Origin: Alkalibacterium sp046484155
GTDB taxonomy: Bacteria > Bacillota > Bacilli > Lactobacillales > Carnobacteriaceae_A
Direction: 5' to 3'
DNA length: 64,000 bases
Assembly (NCBI RefSeq): GCF_046484155.1
Contig: NZ_JAWOBT010000047.1
Coordinates: forward strand, 1-64,000
Below the pieces are notes generated by a model that made no database searches, was not told the origin of the DNA, and saw nothing but the letters and a program-made list of their open reading frames with translations. Position numbers and translations under genes: made by a program. This document shows positions 42,197 to 50,623 of this stretch, in pieces; position 1 is the stretch's first letter, and every line of letters begins with the position of its first letter.

Positions 42197-43304
42197 CGAA
42201 ATGAGATGTATTGGCTGTGGGGCTGTTTTACAATCAGAAGATGAAGCGAAGTCTGGTTATCTTCCGGCTTCCGTATTAAGTGAAAGTGATTCGGAAGATA
42301 ACGTATATTGTAAACGGTGCTTTCGGTTAAGACACTACAATGAAGTTCAGGATGTTGAGCTAAATGACGATGACTTTCTAAATATGCTTCAAGAATTGAA
42401 TCAGGAGGATGCTTTAATAGTCAACGTTATAGACATATTTGATTTCAATGGAAGTATTATTTCAGGCATTCAAAGGTTTGCGGGTAACAATCCTATAATA
42501 ATTGTAGCAAATAAAAGTGACCTTTTACCAAAAGTTCATCGAAAAAGTAAGTTACGTCAATGGGTGACAGAGCAAGTGCAAAGTCATGGCATCAGACCTC
42601 AAAATGTTTATTTAGTTAGCGCATTAAACAAAGAGTCTGTTACAGAATTTATGGAAGCCTTAGAAAAAGAACGTAAAGGTAAAGATGTTTATGTCGTAGG
42701 AACAACTAATGTAGGCAAATCAACATTAATCAATCAAATAATCAATATTGCTACAGAGTCTGAGAACACAATTACGACATCTTATTTCCCGGGAACGACT
42801 TTGGGTAAAATTGAAATCCCACTGGGTAATAAAAAGGTGCTCGTAGATACTCCCGGAATTATACAGAAAAATCAGTTGTCACAGTATTTAAATCCACAAG
42901 AATTAAAGATCATCACCCCAAGAAAAGAAGTGAAACCAAAATCCTATCAATTGAACGATAATCAGACATTGTTCTTTGGCGGCTTAGCTAGATTTGATTA
43001 CTTGATGGGAGAAGGAAAGCAGTCTTTCGTCTGTTATGTTTCAAATGAAATAACTATTCACCGAACGAAGACGGAAAAAGCAGATGAATTATACGAAAAT
43101 CATTTAGGCGAGTTGCTGTCTCCACCTAATGCTGAATCCGTCGCTTCTTTCCCTAAATTAAAGCGTCATGAATTTAAAATCAAAGAACCGTCAGATATAG
43201 TGTTTAACGGCTTGGGTTGGGTGTCCATCGATGCTACAGATATACAAGTAGCAGGTTGGGCGCCAGAAGGCGTGGATGTTATAGTGAGAAAACAGCTTAT
43301 TTAA
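42174..43304 (+). CDS. yqeH: Ribosome biogenesis GTPase YqeH
   Basis: 376 aa circularly permuted GTPase needed for 30S assembly. An N-terminal zinc finger, CIGCGAVLQ...YCKRCFRLRHYN, precedes a GTPase domain whose motifs come in the order G4 NKSDL, G5 SAL, G1 GTTNVGKST, G3 DTPG. The C-terminal TRAP-like domain ends at GLGWVSIDATDIQVAGWAPEGVDV. It is coupled to yqeG. Confidence 0.97.
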   Translation: MADELMNNEMRCIGCGAVLQSEDEAKSGYLPASVLSESDSEDNVYCKRCFRLRHYNEVQDVELNDDDFLNMLQELNQEDALIVNVIDIFDFNGSIISGIQRFAGNNPIIIVANKSDLLPKVHRKSKLRQWVTEQVQSHGIRPQNVYLVSALNKESVTEFMEALEKERKGKDVYVVGTTNVGKSTLINQIINIATESENTITTSYFPGTTLGKIEIPLGNKKVLVDTPGIIQKNQLSQYLNPQELKIITPRKEVKPKSYQLNDNQTLFFGGLARFDYLMGEGKQSFVCYVSNEITIHRTKTEKADELYENHLGELLSPPNAESVASFPKLKRHEFKIKEPSDIVFNGLGWVSIDATDIQVAGWAPEGVDVIVRKQLI

Positions 43305-43335
43305 TAAATGTAAAGACACAGAAAAGAGGATCGAT

Positions 43336-43656
43336 ATGAAATTAACAGGTAAACAAAAACGTTTTTTGCGTGCTGAAGCAAATCGTTTATCACCCATTTT
43401 TCAAATTGGGAAAAACGGTTTAACTATTGAAATGGTTGAAGAATTTGAAGAATCGCTTGGAAATAAAGAATTAATGAAAGTACAGCTGCTTCAAAATACT
43501 GACTGGACAGCTTCTGAAGCTGTAGCCTTTATTGAAGAAAATTCTGACATTACTGTCGTACAAAAAATTGGCAAAGTATTAGTTTTGTTCAAGCCTTCTG
43601 ACAAAGAAAAGTATCAACGTTACTCTTCTCGCTTGCCTAAATCCAATCATTCATAA
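43336..43656 (+). CDS. yhbY: Ribosome assembly RNA-binding protein YhbY
   Basis: 106 aa CRM-domain protein. LTGKQKRFLRAEANRLSPIFQIGKNGLT is the hallmark N-terminal half, with the GxxG loop (GKNG). It associates with pre-50S particles. AAGAGGAT precedes the ATG. It is 31 bp after yqeH and 15 bp before nadD. Confidence 0.96.
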   Translation: MKLTGKQKRFLRAEANRLSPIFQIGKNGLTIEMVEEFEESLGNKELMKVQLLQNTDWTASEAVAFIEENSDITVVQKIGKVLVLFKPSDKEKYQRYSSRLPKSNHS

Positions 43657-43671
43657 AGGGGAGGATGACCG

Positions 43672-44334
43672 TTGTTAAATATAGTTGCGAACGTCGTTGA
43701 ACCAAAAGTAGTCGACGAGCTGTATGAGACGATTCCACTGAGAAAAGTAGGCATATTAGGTGGGACATTTAACCCTCCACATTTAGGGCATTTAATTATT
43801 GCTGAACAAGTAAGATGCCAGCTGGGTTTAGAAAAAGTAATGTTTTTACCGAGTGCTGATCCCCCACACAAGAAAGAAAAGAAAACGATCGCTGCCAAAC
43901 ACAGGATAGCAATGATACGTGCATCGATCTCATCTAACGACGGATTTTCATTGGAAGAGATCGAGATACAGCGTGGTGGCAAAAGTTACACTTACGATAC
44001 AATCGTTCAACTGAAAGAAATGAATCCTGATATAGAATTTTATTTTATTATCGGAGCGGATATGGTAGAGGATTTGAAAAACTGGTATAAAATTGACGAC
44101 CTTTTACAGATCGTTCAATTTGTAGCGGTTAATCGTCCTTCCTACACTTTAAATACGTCTTATCCAGTTATTACAGTTGATGTACCAAACATTGATATTA
44201 GTTCGAGCTTGATTCGTCAAAAAGCTATGGATAACTGTTCAATAAAATATTTAGTTCCTCCAGAAGTCGAGAAATATATCGGAAGTGAAGGATTATATAA
44301 AAATGAGAAAAATTCAGATGGATTATCAAAATGA
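43672..44334 (+). CDS. nadD: Nicotinate-nucleotide adenylyltransferase
   Basis: 220 aa. It adenylates nicotinate mononucleotide in NAD synthesis. The nucleotidyltransferase motif GILGGTFNPPHLGHLIIAEQ (HxGH) starts at about residue 26, and ISSSLIRQK is the C-terminal ISSTxIR motif. The TTG start follows GGGGAGG at seven bases. About 25 extra N-terminal residues precede the core, as in related Lactobacillales. The 3' end overlaps yqeK. Confidence 0.95.
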   Translation: MLNIVANVVEPKVVDELYETIPLRKVGILGGTFNPPHLGHLIIAEQVRCQLGLEKVMFLPSADPPHKKEKKTIAAKHRIAMIRASISSNDGFSLEEIEIQRGGKSYTYDTIVQLKEMNPDIEFYFIIGADMVEDLKNWYKIDDLLQIVQFVAVNRPSYTLNTSYPVITVDVPNIDISSSLIRQKAMDNCSIKYLVPPEVEKYIGSEGLYKNEKNSDGLSK

Positions 44335-44905
44335 TTTTATTAGTTTAAGCAGAAAAGAACTAGTGAAAATCATGAAGGATGCGATGAGTCAACGAAGATA
44401 CAGGCACGTATTAAGAGTGGAAAAAACGGCTATAGAGCTTGCTGAAAAATACAATATAGATAAAGAAAAGGTAAGTATTGCTGCTTTAGCGCACGATTAT
44501 GCGAAAGAAAAACCTGATGAAGAAATGCGTGATTTAATTATTAGTGAAAATCTGGAATTAGACATGTTGCAGTTTGGAAGTAATATTTGGCATGGTCCTA
44601 TCGGGGCAGTCCTCATGAAGAACGAATATCAACTAGAAGACGAAGATATTTTAGAAGCTATAAAATATCATACCATTGGAAGTCCGACAATGGGTGAAAT
44701 CGCTCAAATTATATATGTTGCTGATTATATAGAGCCTAATCGCTTACACAAAGGTGTAGATAAAGCAAGGAAATTAGCTGAAAAAGATCTGTCAGCAACC
44801 GTTGCTTATATCACCAGACAAACATTAAAACATTTAATTGACAGAAAAAATAAAATATACCCCAAAGCTGTTGAGACATATAACGCTTGGGTTGTAGAAA
44901 AATAA
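44303..44905 (+). CDS. yqeK: HD-domain Ap4A hydrolase YqeK
   Basis: 200 aa. Its relatives are symmetrical bis(5'-nucleosyl)-tetraphosphatases. HD residues are visible in RYRHVLRVEKTA (His), AALAHDYAKEKP (HD), NIWHGPIGAVLM and AQIIYVADYIEPNR. I chose ATG 44303, ten bases after AAGGA, over the upstream GTG 44285. It overlaps the nadD 3' end by 32 bases and forms the standard nadD-yqeK-rsfS set. Confidence 0.94.
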   Translation: MRKIQMDYQNDFISLSRKELVKIMKDAMSQRRYRHVLRVEKTAIELAEKYNIDKEKVSIAALAHDYAKEKPDEEMRDLIISENLELDMLQFGSNIWHGPIGAVLMKNEYQLEDEDILEAIKYHTIGSPTMGEIAQIIYVADYIEPNRLHKGVDKARKLAEKDLSATVAYITRQTLKHLIDRKNKIYPKAVETYNAWVVEK

Positions 44906-44916
44906 GGGGAAAAAGT

Positions 44917-45276
44917 ATGACTCAATCATCAATAGATATACTAGAATACGTAGTGAAAGCGGCAGATTCAAAAAAAGCCGAAGAAATAGTAGCGTTGGAT
45001 ATGAGAGATGTTTCTTTGTTAGCAGATTATTTTGTTATTCTGCATGCAAATAATGACAGACAGTTAAATGCAATCTCTTTAAGCATATTAGAGGCAGCTG
45101 ATAAAAACAATCAAGAAGTTAAGCGTATTGAAGGTAAAGATAACGCACAATGGATTCTTATTGATTTAGGAGATATCATTGTTCACTTGTTCAAAAAAGA
45201 AGAACGCGATTTATATAAATTAGAGCGCTTGTGGTCTGACGCAGAACAAGTTGATATTAGTAAATGGCTTGATTAA
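44917..45276 (+). CDS. rsfS: Ribosomal silencing factor RsfS
   Basis: 119 aa. It binds L14 and blocks subunit joining in slow growth. The core is KAEEIVALDMRDVSLLADYFVILHANNDRQLNAIS, and WILIDLGDIIVHLFKKEERDLYKLERLWSDA closes it. ATG 44917 follows AAGGGGAAAAAG; the longer frame from 44887 lies in yqeK. It overlaps yqeM by one base. Confidence 0.97.
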   Translation: MTQSSIDILEYVVKAADSKKAEEIVALDMRDVSLLADYFVILHANNDRQLNAISLSILEAADKNNQEVKRIEGKDNAQWILIDLGDIIVHLFKKEERDLYKLERLWSDAEQVDISKWLD

Positions 45277-45998
45277 TGACTTACAACTGGTTTGCAAAAG
45301 TATATGATAACCTCATGGATGATAGCCTTTACGATAAGTGGTTAGTCTATACAAAAAGATATATTCCGAATGGAGAAAAAATACTTGAACTTGGCTGCGG
45401 AACAGGCATACTGGGATTGAAATTAAAAAGAGATGGTTATGATATCACTGGTTTAGATTTGTCTGATGAAATGTTGAGTATTGCATACAACAAACAGCTT
45501 GATGAAGGCGTGACGTTTCCTTTGATACAAGGTGATATGAGAAATCTAGGGGATCTACCGATGTATCCTGGAATCATATGCTATAGCGATGCTCTGTGTT
45601 ATATGGAAAACGAAAAAGAAGTTTTGCTCGTTTTTAAAGAGGTTTATAATCGCCTGGAGGAAAACGGAAAATTTTTATTCGATGTGCATTCTACTACTCA
45701 AATAGAAAATTTTTTAACATCATCGTTTCATGCAGAAACAGAAAACATTGTTTTTATGTGGGATAGTTTTGAAGGGGAATACCCTTATTCAGTTGAACAT
45801 GAATTGTCTTTTTTTGTAAACAATAAAGATAATCTATATGAAAGATTTGAAGAAACGCATAAAGAAAGAACATATCCGATAAATGTTTATATGGAATTAC
45901 TGCAAGAAGCGGGTTTTCATGCTATCGACGTCAGTGCTGATTTTAAAGATGATGTGAGCGAAGATAGTAAACGCTGGTTTTTTGCTTGCACTAAATAA
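45276..45998 (+). CDS. yqeM: Class I SAM-dependent methyltransferase YqeM
   Basis: 240 aa. SAM-binding loop ILELGCGTGILGLKL (about 38-52), with DITGLDLSDEML after it and a PxxG-like CYSDALCYM. The substrate is unknown. Its conserved place between rsfS and tmcAL suggests an RNA or translation-factor target, but this is only context. The ATG overlaps the rsfS stop. Confidence 0.93.
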   Translation: MTYNWFAKVYDNLMDDSLYDKWLVYTKRYIPNGEKILELGCGTGILGLKLKRDGYDITGLDLSDEMLSIAYNKQLDEGVTFPLIQGDMRNLGDLPMYPGIICYSDALCYMENEKEVLLVFKEVYNRLEENGKFLFDVHSTTQIENFLTSSFHAETENIVFMWDSFEGEYPYSVEHELSFFVNNKDNLYERFEETHKERTYPINVYMELLQEAGFHAIDVSADFKDDVSEDSKRWFFACTK

Positions 45999-46009
45999 GG
46001 AGTTAGTTT

Positions 46010-47197
46010 ATGAAAGTATGCGGGGTTGTAGCCGAGTATAATCCGTTTCACAATGGACATTTGTATCATCTTCAAGAGGCTAAAAAGAAAACAGAAGCTG
46101 ATGTTATGGTAGTAGCCATGTCAGGCAACTTCCTTCAAAGAGGGGAGCCGGCGATTGTAGATAAGTGGGACAGAGCATCACTTGCTTTACAACATGGTGC
46201 GGATATCGTCGTCGAGATTCCTGCAGCTTTTAGTGTTCAGCCAGCAGACTTATATGCAAAAGGCGCTATAGAACTGCTGGCTCATATGGGGATTCATGTA
46301 TTAAGTTTTGGGAGTGAATCTGGAGAAGGTTCTGATTTTGTTCAAGCTGCAGCTGTTTATTCTGAGAAAGAAAAAGAAATAAATGATCTTTTTCGTAAAG
46401 AACAAAAACAGAAACTGACTTATGCAAAAAACATGAGCGACATTCTCTCAAAATATTTTCCGGAACTTGAATTGGATCTTACCCAGCCAAATAACATGCT
46501 GGGATTCGCTTATGCAAGAGTGCTGGAAAAATATAATAGGCCAATTGAAATTGAAACGATTCGTAGAAAAAGCAGTCACTATCATGATAGTGAAGTCGGG
46601 GCAGGTAATGAAATCGCCAGTGCAACGGCCATTAGAAATCTGCTGTTTTCTGAGAATGAGTGGACTGATTATGATATACTTCCTTTCCCTAAAGAAACAG
46701 AGGGGATTTTAAATAAAAGCAAACATGTTAACTGGGATGACTTTTTTTCTTATCTAAAATACCGAATATTGACAACCCCGCACTCTGAGTTAAGTCGGAT
46801 ATATTTAATGGAGAAGGGTTTAGAATATAGAGTAAAAGAAGTCATTAAAGAATCATCAAATATGAATGTTTTTTTATCTCGATTAAAAACAAAACAACTT
46901 TCATGGACAAGGTTGCAGCGTTTAAGCTTTTATATACTGCTTAATCAATCTAAAGCAGAAATGGAACAGATGACAGAGAGCGTAGAATATATACGTGTGC
47001 TAGGATTTAATGAAACAGGACAAAAACATTTAAATCAGATAAAACATCAGTTGAAAAAACCATTGATTACAAACATTAATCAAAAAAACAACAGATTACT
47101 CGCTTATGACATAGTGGTCGGGGACGTTTATAGATTGGCTGATCAAACTAGAATTAAAAGCCAAGATTATAAAAGAAAGCCGATTAAAATATATTGA
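46010..47197 (+). CDS. tmcAL: tRNA(Met) cytidine acetate ligase TmcAL (YlbM)
   Basis: 395 aa. It makes N4-acetylcytidine at the wobble base of elongator tRNA-Met using acetate and ATP. N-terminal nucleotidyltransferase-like motif GVVAEYNPFHNGHLYHL (HxGH), MSGNFLQRGEPAIVDKWDRA, and the RRKSSHYHD segment with SATAIRNLL. TAAGGAG precedes the ATG. The next gene's promoter starts inside its last codons. Confidence 0.95.
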   Translation: MKVCGVVAEYNPFHNGHLYHLQEAKKKTEADVMVVAMSGNFLQRGEPAIVDKWDRASLALQHGADIVVEIPAAFSVQPADLYAKGAIELLAHMGIHVLSFGSESGEGSDFVQAAAVYSEKEKEINDLFRKEQKQKLTYAKNMSDILSKYFPELELDLTQPNNMLGFAYARVLEKYNRPIEIETIRRKSSHYHDSEVGAGNEIASATAIRNLLFSENEWTDYDILPFPKETEGILNKSKHVNWDDFFSYLKYRILTTPHSELSRIYLMEKGLEYRVKEVIKESSNMNVFLSRLKTKQLSWTRLQRLSFYILLNQSKAEMEQMTESVEYIRVLGFNETGQKHLNQIKHQLKKPLITNINQKNNRLLAYDIVVGDVYRLADQTRIKSQDYKRKPIKIY

Positions 47198-47222
47198 CAT
47201 TGTCAGCTTAAACTAGTATAAT
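47194..47222 (+). promoter_or_regulatory. yceD-rpmF promoter
   Basis: Perfect consensus: TTGACA (47194-47199), 17 bp, TATAAT (47217-47222). The TTGACA overlaps the tmcAL stop codon. Confidence 0.9.
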
Positions 47223-47321
47223 TATTTTTGTTGCTCAATTAAGTGAAAACTTTTTAAAAGTAATAACTCAAGTGCCTAAAGTATTAGGTTGAAAAAGACG
47301 TTTAACACTGAGGTGAAGTCT

Positions 47322-47882
47322 ATGAAAATCAAATGGGCATTAAATGAATTACAAAAATATCAGGATTCTGCTTTAGCTGTCGATGGATCTGTCGATTTAG
47401 AAAAGTCACTGAAAAAACGTGATGATGAAATAATCGCAGTAAGTCCGGTTTCCTTAAAAGGAAGCTTAACAGTTGAAGAAAAATCTGTTTATTATGTTGA
47501 TTTGATAGTGAGAGTGATAATTACCATACCATCTTCCCGGTCTTTAGAACCAGTAGATGTGTCAATGGAAATTCCATTTTCAGAAATCTATCTAGCCCCC
47601 GATTCTCCTGTTAGTTTGGAACAATTTTCAGAAGAAGAGTTAGTCGAACGATTGTCCGCGGATATATTAGATCTCAATAAACCTATTGAGGATGCAATTT
47701 TAGCTAATAAACCCAGTCAAGTATTTACTGATGAAGAACTTGAGACGGATGATATGCCGAGCGGGAAAGATTGGATAGTTTTACCAGAAGATCAGCATAA
47801 CGATGATACTAATTCATCTAATGATGAAGGAGATCCAAGATTTGCAATACTAAAGGATCTCTTCAAAGACGATAACGAGTAA
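47322..47882 (+). CDS. YceD/DUF177 family protein (YlbN-like)
   Basis: 186 aa, acidic C-terminus. The family is linked to 23S rRNA accumulation and is encoded before rpmF across bacteria, as here. Conserved core: VSLKGSLTVEEKSVYYVDLIVRVIITIPSSRSLEPVDV (bacterial members usually have a Cys here, replaced by Ser/Thr in many Firmicutes) and the SPVSLEQFSEEELV region. ATG 47322 follows GAGGTGAAG; the TTG at 47289 has no good site. Confidence 0.93.
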   Translation: MKIKWALNELQKYQDSALAVDGSVDLEKSLKKRDDEIIAVSPVSLKGSLTVEEKSVYYVDLIVRVIITIPSSRSLEPVDVSMEIPFSEIYLAPDSPVSLEQFSEEELVERLSADILDLNKPIEDAILANKPSQVFTDEELETDDMPSGKDWIVLPEDQHNDDTNSSNDEGDPRFAILKDLFKDDNE

Positions 47883-47923
47883 ATATATAGAATTCGAATC
47901 CTTTTAAGGAGGTGTGTTGGAAA

Positions 47924-48103
47924 ATGGCAGTACCTAAAAGAAGAACATCTGTTAGCAGAAAAGCAAAAAGACGTGCTCATATCAAATTGGACCTTCCAAA
48001 CATGAGTGATTGTCCTAATTGTGGCGAAGTTAAACGTAATCACCACATTTGCACTTCTTGCGGATTTTACGCAGGCAAAGAGGTCATCAATAAAGAAGCT
48101 TAA
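47924..48103 (+). CDS. rpmF: 50S ribosomal protein L32
   Basis: 59 aa. MAVPKRRTSVSRKAKRRAH is the L32 N-terminus. The zinc-binding form is retained (CPNCGEVKRNHHICTSCGFY), so it is the zinc-dependent paralogue. TAAGGAGGTGTG precedes it. It is cotranscribed with the upstream YceD gene and followed by a terminator. Confidence 0.98.
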   Translation: MAVPKRRTSVSRKAKRRAHIKLDLPNMSDCPNCGEVKRNHHICTSCGFYAGKEVINKEA

Positions 48104-48141
48104 TTTAATTGATCTATCGGATAAGTTAAATTATATTATAT

Positions 48142-48180
48142 AAAAAAGTGTTTATGACTATTGTTCATAAACACTTTTTT
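48142..48180 (+). terminator. Terminator after rpmF
   Basis: AAAAAGTGTTTATGA pairs with TTCATAAACACTTTTTT. Confidence 0.92.
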
Positions 48181-48199
48181 GTTTCTCTTTATGTTATTA

Positions 48200-48232
48200 T
48201 TTACATATGTAACTTCAAATTATAATTTGAAG
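48200..48232 (+). promoter_or_regulatory. Candidate promoter with 20-bp perfect palindrome
   Basis: TTTACA (48200-48205) and TATAAT (48221-48226) are only 15 bp apart. CTTCAAATTATAATTTGAAG (48213-48232) is a perfect palindrome centred on the -10. Confidence 0.5.
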
Positions 48233-48253
48233 ATAAGAAATGGAAGTGACTTC

Positions 48254-48628
48254 GTGGGTTCATTAACAAATCTACTCCCTTTGATCGGGTTTTATTTAGT
48301 GCCTTTTATCACATTGGTTTTTTCGAAATGGATCAATAAACAATTTAATTTAATACGACTGTCGATAAAGGTTGTCGATGTGATTATCCCCTATATGATT
48401 TTACTTCTGTTTATCATCAGTCAACTCTACCTGACAATCAATCTTGTTCCTTACTTATTTATTTTGATCTCAGTACTTGGCATTCTTTTAGCGTCGTATT
48501 ACACATTCTATAAACAAGAATTAAACCTTTATCTGTTTTTCAGAATATGGTGGCGCATTGTTTTTATTATCTGTTTAATTTCCTATACGGGTGCAGGTAT
48601 CTGGGTGCTATATCAAGGAGTAATTTGA
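48254..48628 (+). CDS. DUF3397 family membrane protein
   Basis: 124 aa with about four membrane segments (residues 5-22, 38-58, 63-83 and 95-120). DUF3397 proteins lie between rpmF and mraZ in many Lactobacillales. I chose GTG 48254, seven bases from GGAAG at 48242-48246. The frame is open back to 48161, but that extension would run through the rpmF terminator and the apparent promoter. Function unknown. Confidence 0.78.
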   Translation: MGSLTNLLPLIGFYLVPFITLVFSKWINKQFNLIRLSIKVVDVIIPYMILLLFIISQLYLTINLVPYLFILISVLGILLASYYTFYKQELNLYLFFRIWWRIVFIICLISYTGAGIWVLYQGVI

Positions 48629-48666
48629 AGTAAGAGTCAGTCATGAAAAATTAATAAACAGGCGTT

Positions 48667-48703
48667 CCCTAGTCATATGTATCAATGACTAGGGCTTTTT
48701 TTT
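48667..48703 (+). terminator. Terminator before mraZ
   Basis: CCCTAGTCAT pairs with ATGACTAGGG, then T8. Confidence 0.93.
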
Positions 48704-48739
48704 GTAAGTTTATAAATAAATGTATTTTAGAGAAATAAT

Positions 48740-48780
48740 GTGGTGGAAAGTGGGGAATTGTGGTAGACTTTACCTTATAA
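48740..48780 (+). promoter_or_regulatory. mraZ operator and promoter
   Basis: Three TGG-core repeats start at 48741, 48751 and 48761, each 10 bp apart (TGGTG, TGGGG, TGGTA), the spacing of MraZ boxes. A TTATAA-type -10 lies at about 48775-48780. Autoregulation of the division cluster by MraZ is expected. Confidence 0.75.
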
Positions 48781-48799
48781 GTGGGAAAGGGGCAGTGAA

Positions 48800-49231
48800 A
48801 TGTTATTAGGCGAATACAAACATTCAATTGATGCAAAAGGCCGCTTGATTGTTCCAGCTAAATTTAGGGACGATTTAGGCGAACGTTTCATTGTGACCCG
48901 CGGATTAGACGGCTGTCTTTTCGGATACCCCATGGAAGAATGGAAACTACTCGAAGCAAAGTTAAAACAGCTTCCTCTTGCTAAAAAAGAATCGAGAGCG
49001 TTTACACGCTTCCTGTATTCAGCAGCTACTGAATGTTCACTAGATAAACAAGGAAGAATTAATTTACCCAACACATTAACTAAACATGCAGCGCTCGAAA
49101 AAACGTGTTATATCATTGGTGTGTCGGATCGTATTGAAATATGGAGCGAAGACAGATGGACCTCATTTGCTGAAGAAGCGAATGAATCATTTGAAGACAT
49201 AGCTGAAGAAATGATCGACTTTGGATTCTAA
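48800..49231 (+). CDS. mraZ: Transcriptional regulator MraZ
   Basis: 143 aa. Two AbrB-like SpoVT half-domains: MLLGEYKHSIDAKGRLIVPAKFRDDL with GCLFGYP, and ECSLDKQGRINLPNTLTKHA, each with the DxKGR-type loop. It represses the division and wall cluster. GAAAGGGGCAG precedes the ATG. First gene of mraZ-rsmH-ftsL-pbp-mraY. Confidence 0.97.
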   Translation: MLLGEYKHSIDAKGRLIVPAKFRDDLGERFIVTRGLDGCLFGYPMEEWKLLEAKLKQLPLAKKESRAFTRFLYSAATECSLDKQGRINLPNTLTKHAALEKTCYIIGVSDRIEIWSEDRWTSFAEEANESFEDIAEEMIDFGF

Positions 49232-49259
49232 CACGGAAAGTCAGCAAAGGGGTACAAAA

Positions 49260-50213
49260 ATGGCAGATTTTAAACATGAAACAGTACTATTAAATGAGAC
49301 TATTGAGGGTCTCAATATAAAACCAGACGGTATATATGTCGACTGTACTTTAGGCGGAGCAGGACATACAGCACTTCTATTAAATGAATTAAGTTCAAAA
49401 GGTCACGTTTATGCTTTTGACCAGGATATGACGGCTATTGATAACGCCAGTCAGTTGTTATCTGAAGAACTAAATAGCGGGAAATTGATATTTATTCACG
49501 ATAATTTCAGAAATATAAAATCCGCTCTAGAAGAGAGAAACGTTCTGAAAGTAGATGGTATTATCTACGATTTAGGTGTTTCATCTCCTCAGCTGGATGT
49601 TACAGAAAGAGGATTCAGTTATCACAAAGATGCTCGGCTAGATATGCGAATGGATCAATCTCAAGCGTTAACAGCTCACGATATCGTCAACAAATGGGAT
49701 TACAGTGATTTGGTTCGGATTTTCTTTCGATACGGTGAAGAAAAATTCTCTAAACAGATTGCTCGAAAAATTGAAGCAAGTCGGGAAAACAAGTCTATTG
49801 ACACGACACATGAATTAGTGGATATCATCAAAGATGCGATACCAGCCTTCGCACGTCGAAAAGGCGGTCACCCAGCCAAGCGTGTATTCCAGGCATTACG
49901 CATTGCAGTGAATGATGAACTGGGTGCTTTGGAAGATTCATTGGAGCAAGCCGTTGATATTTTAAATGTTGGTGGGCGTATAAGTGCCATCACATTCCAC
50001 TCGCTGGAAGACCGAATAGTTAAGCAGTTATTCAAAAGTTATTCAGATCTACCAGAATTACCTCGGGGGTTACCGATCATTCCTGATCATAAACAACCTA
50101 TCCTGAAGATGATAAATAGAAAACCTATTTTACCTTCCGAAGAAGAATTAAGTGAAAATAATCGTTCAAGAAGTGCAAAGCTGAGAATAGCTGAAAAACA
50201 AAGAGAAAAATAA
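49260..50213 (+). CDS. rsmH: 16S rRNA (cytosine(1402)-N4)-methyltransferase
   Basis: 317 aa. It methylates N4 of C1402 in the P site. ATG 49260 (MADFKHETVLLNETIEGL) follows AAAGGGG; the longer frame from 49221 lies in mraZ. SAM motif YVDCTLGGAGHTALLL, GIIYDLGVSSPQLD, and AITFHSLEDRIVKQLF are all typical of RsmH. Confidence 0.97.
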   Translation: MADFKHETVLLNETIEGLNIKPDGIYVDCTLGGAGHTALLLNELSSKGHVYAFDQDMTAIDNASQLLSEELNSGKLIFIHDNFRNIKSALEERNVLKVDGIIYDLGVSSPQLDVTERGFSYHKDARLDMRMDQSQALTAHDIVNKWDYSDLVRIFFRYGEEKFSKQIARKIEASRENKSIDTTHELVDIIKDAIPAFARRKGGHPAKRVFQALRIAVNDELGALEDSLEQAVDILNVGGRISAITFHSLEDRIVKQLFKSYSDLPELPRGLPIIPDHKQPILKMINRKPILPSEEELSENNRSRSAKLRIAEKQREK

Positions 50214-50251
50214 TGTAAGAATAACTTAATCCAGAAAGGAGAAGGTGACTA

Positions 50252-50623
50252 ATGATGAATGATAATTTAGCTAGACAATTAGCTAATGAAACGCAACCCT
50301 TAACGCAACCCAAAAAGACTGAAAATAGAGAGAACGAAAAAAAATTACATAAAGGTTTAACTCGATTAGAGATGGCAGTTAGTGGTTTGTTTGGATTCGT
50401 TCTTTTCGCATTGGCTGTTGGCCATATTGCTTTATCAATGCAGGTTTCTACAACGAATAGAAGTATTCAAGACATTGAATCACAAGCAGCTATGGTTCAA
50501 ATAGAAAATAGTAACTACGAACAGAATGTACAAGAATTGTCACGTTATGATCGTGTATATTCAATAGCCAAAGAAAATGATTTGAAAATGAATGAAGAAC
50601 AAATTAGGAATGTGTTCAAATGA
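50252..50623 (+). CDS. ftsL: Cell division protein FtsL
   Basis: 123 aa bitopic protein: cytoplasmic N-terminus (about 1-45, charged), one membrane helix (GLFGFVLFALAVGHIALSM, about 47-65), and an extracellular coiled-coil (RSIQDIESQAAMVQIENSNYEQNVQEL). It forms a complex with DivIC and DivIB. Synteny decides the call, because sequence conservation is weak. AAGGAGAAGGTGA precedes the ATG. It overlaps the PBP gene by four bases. Confidence 0.93.
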   Translation: MMNDNLARQLANETQPLTQPKKTENRENEKKLHKGLTRLEMAVSGLFGFVLFALAVGHIALSMQVSTTNRSIQDIESQAAMVQIENSNYEQNVQELSRYDRVYSIAKENDLKMNEEQIRNVFK

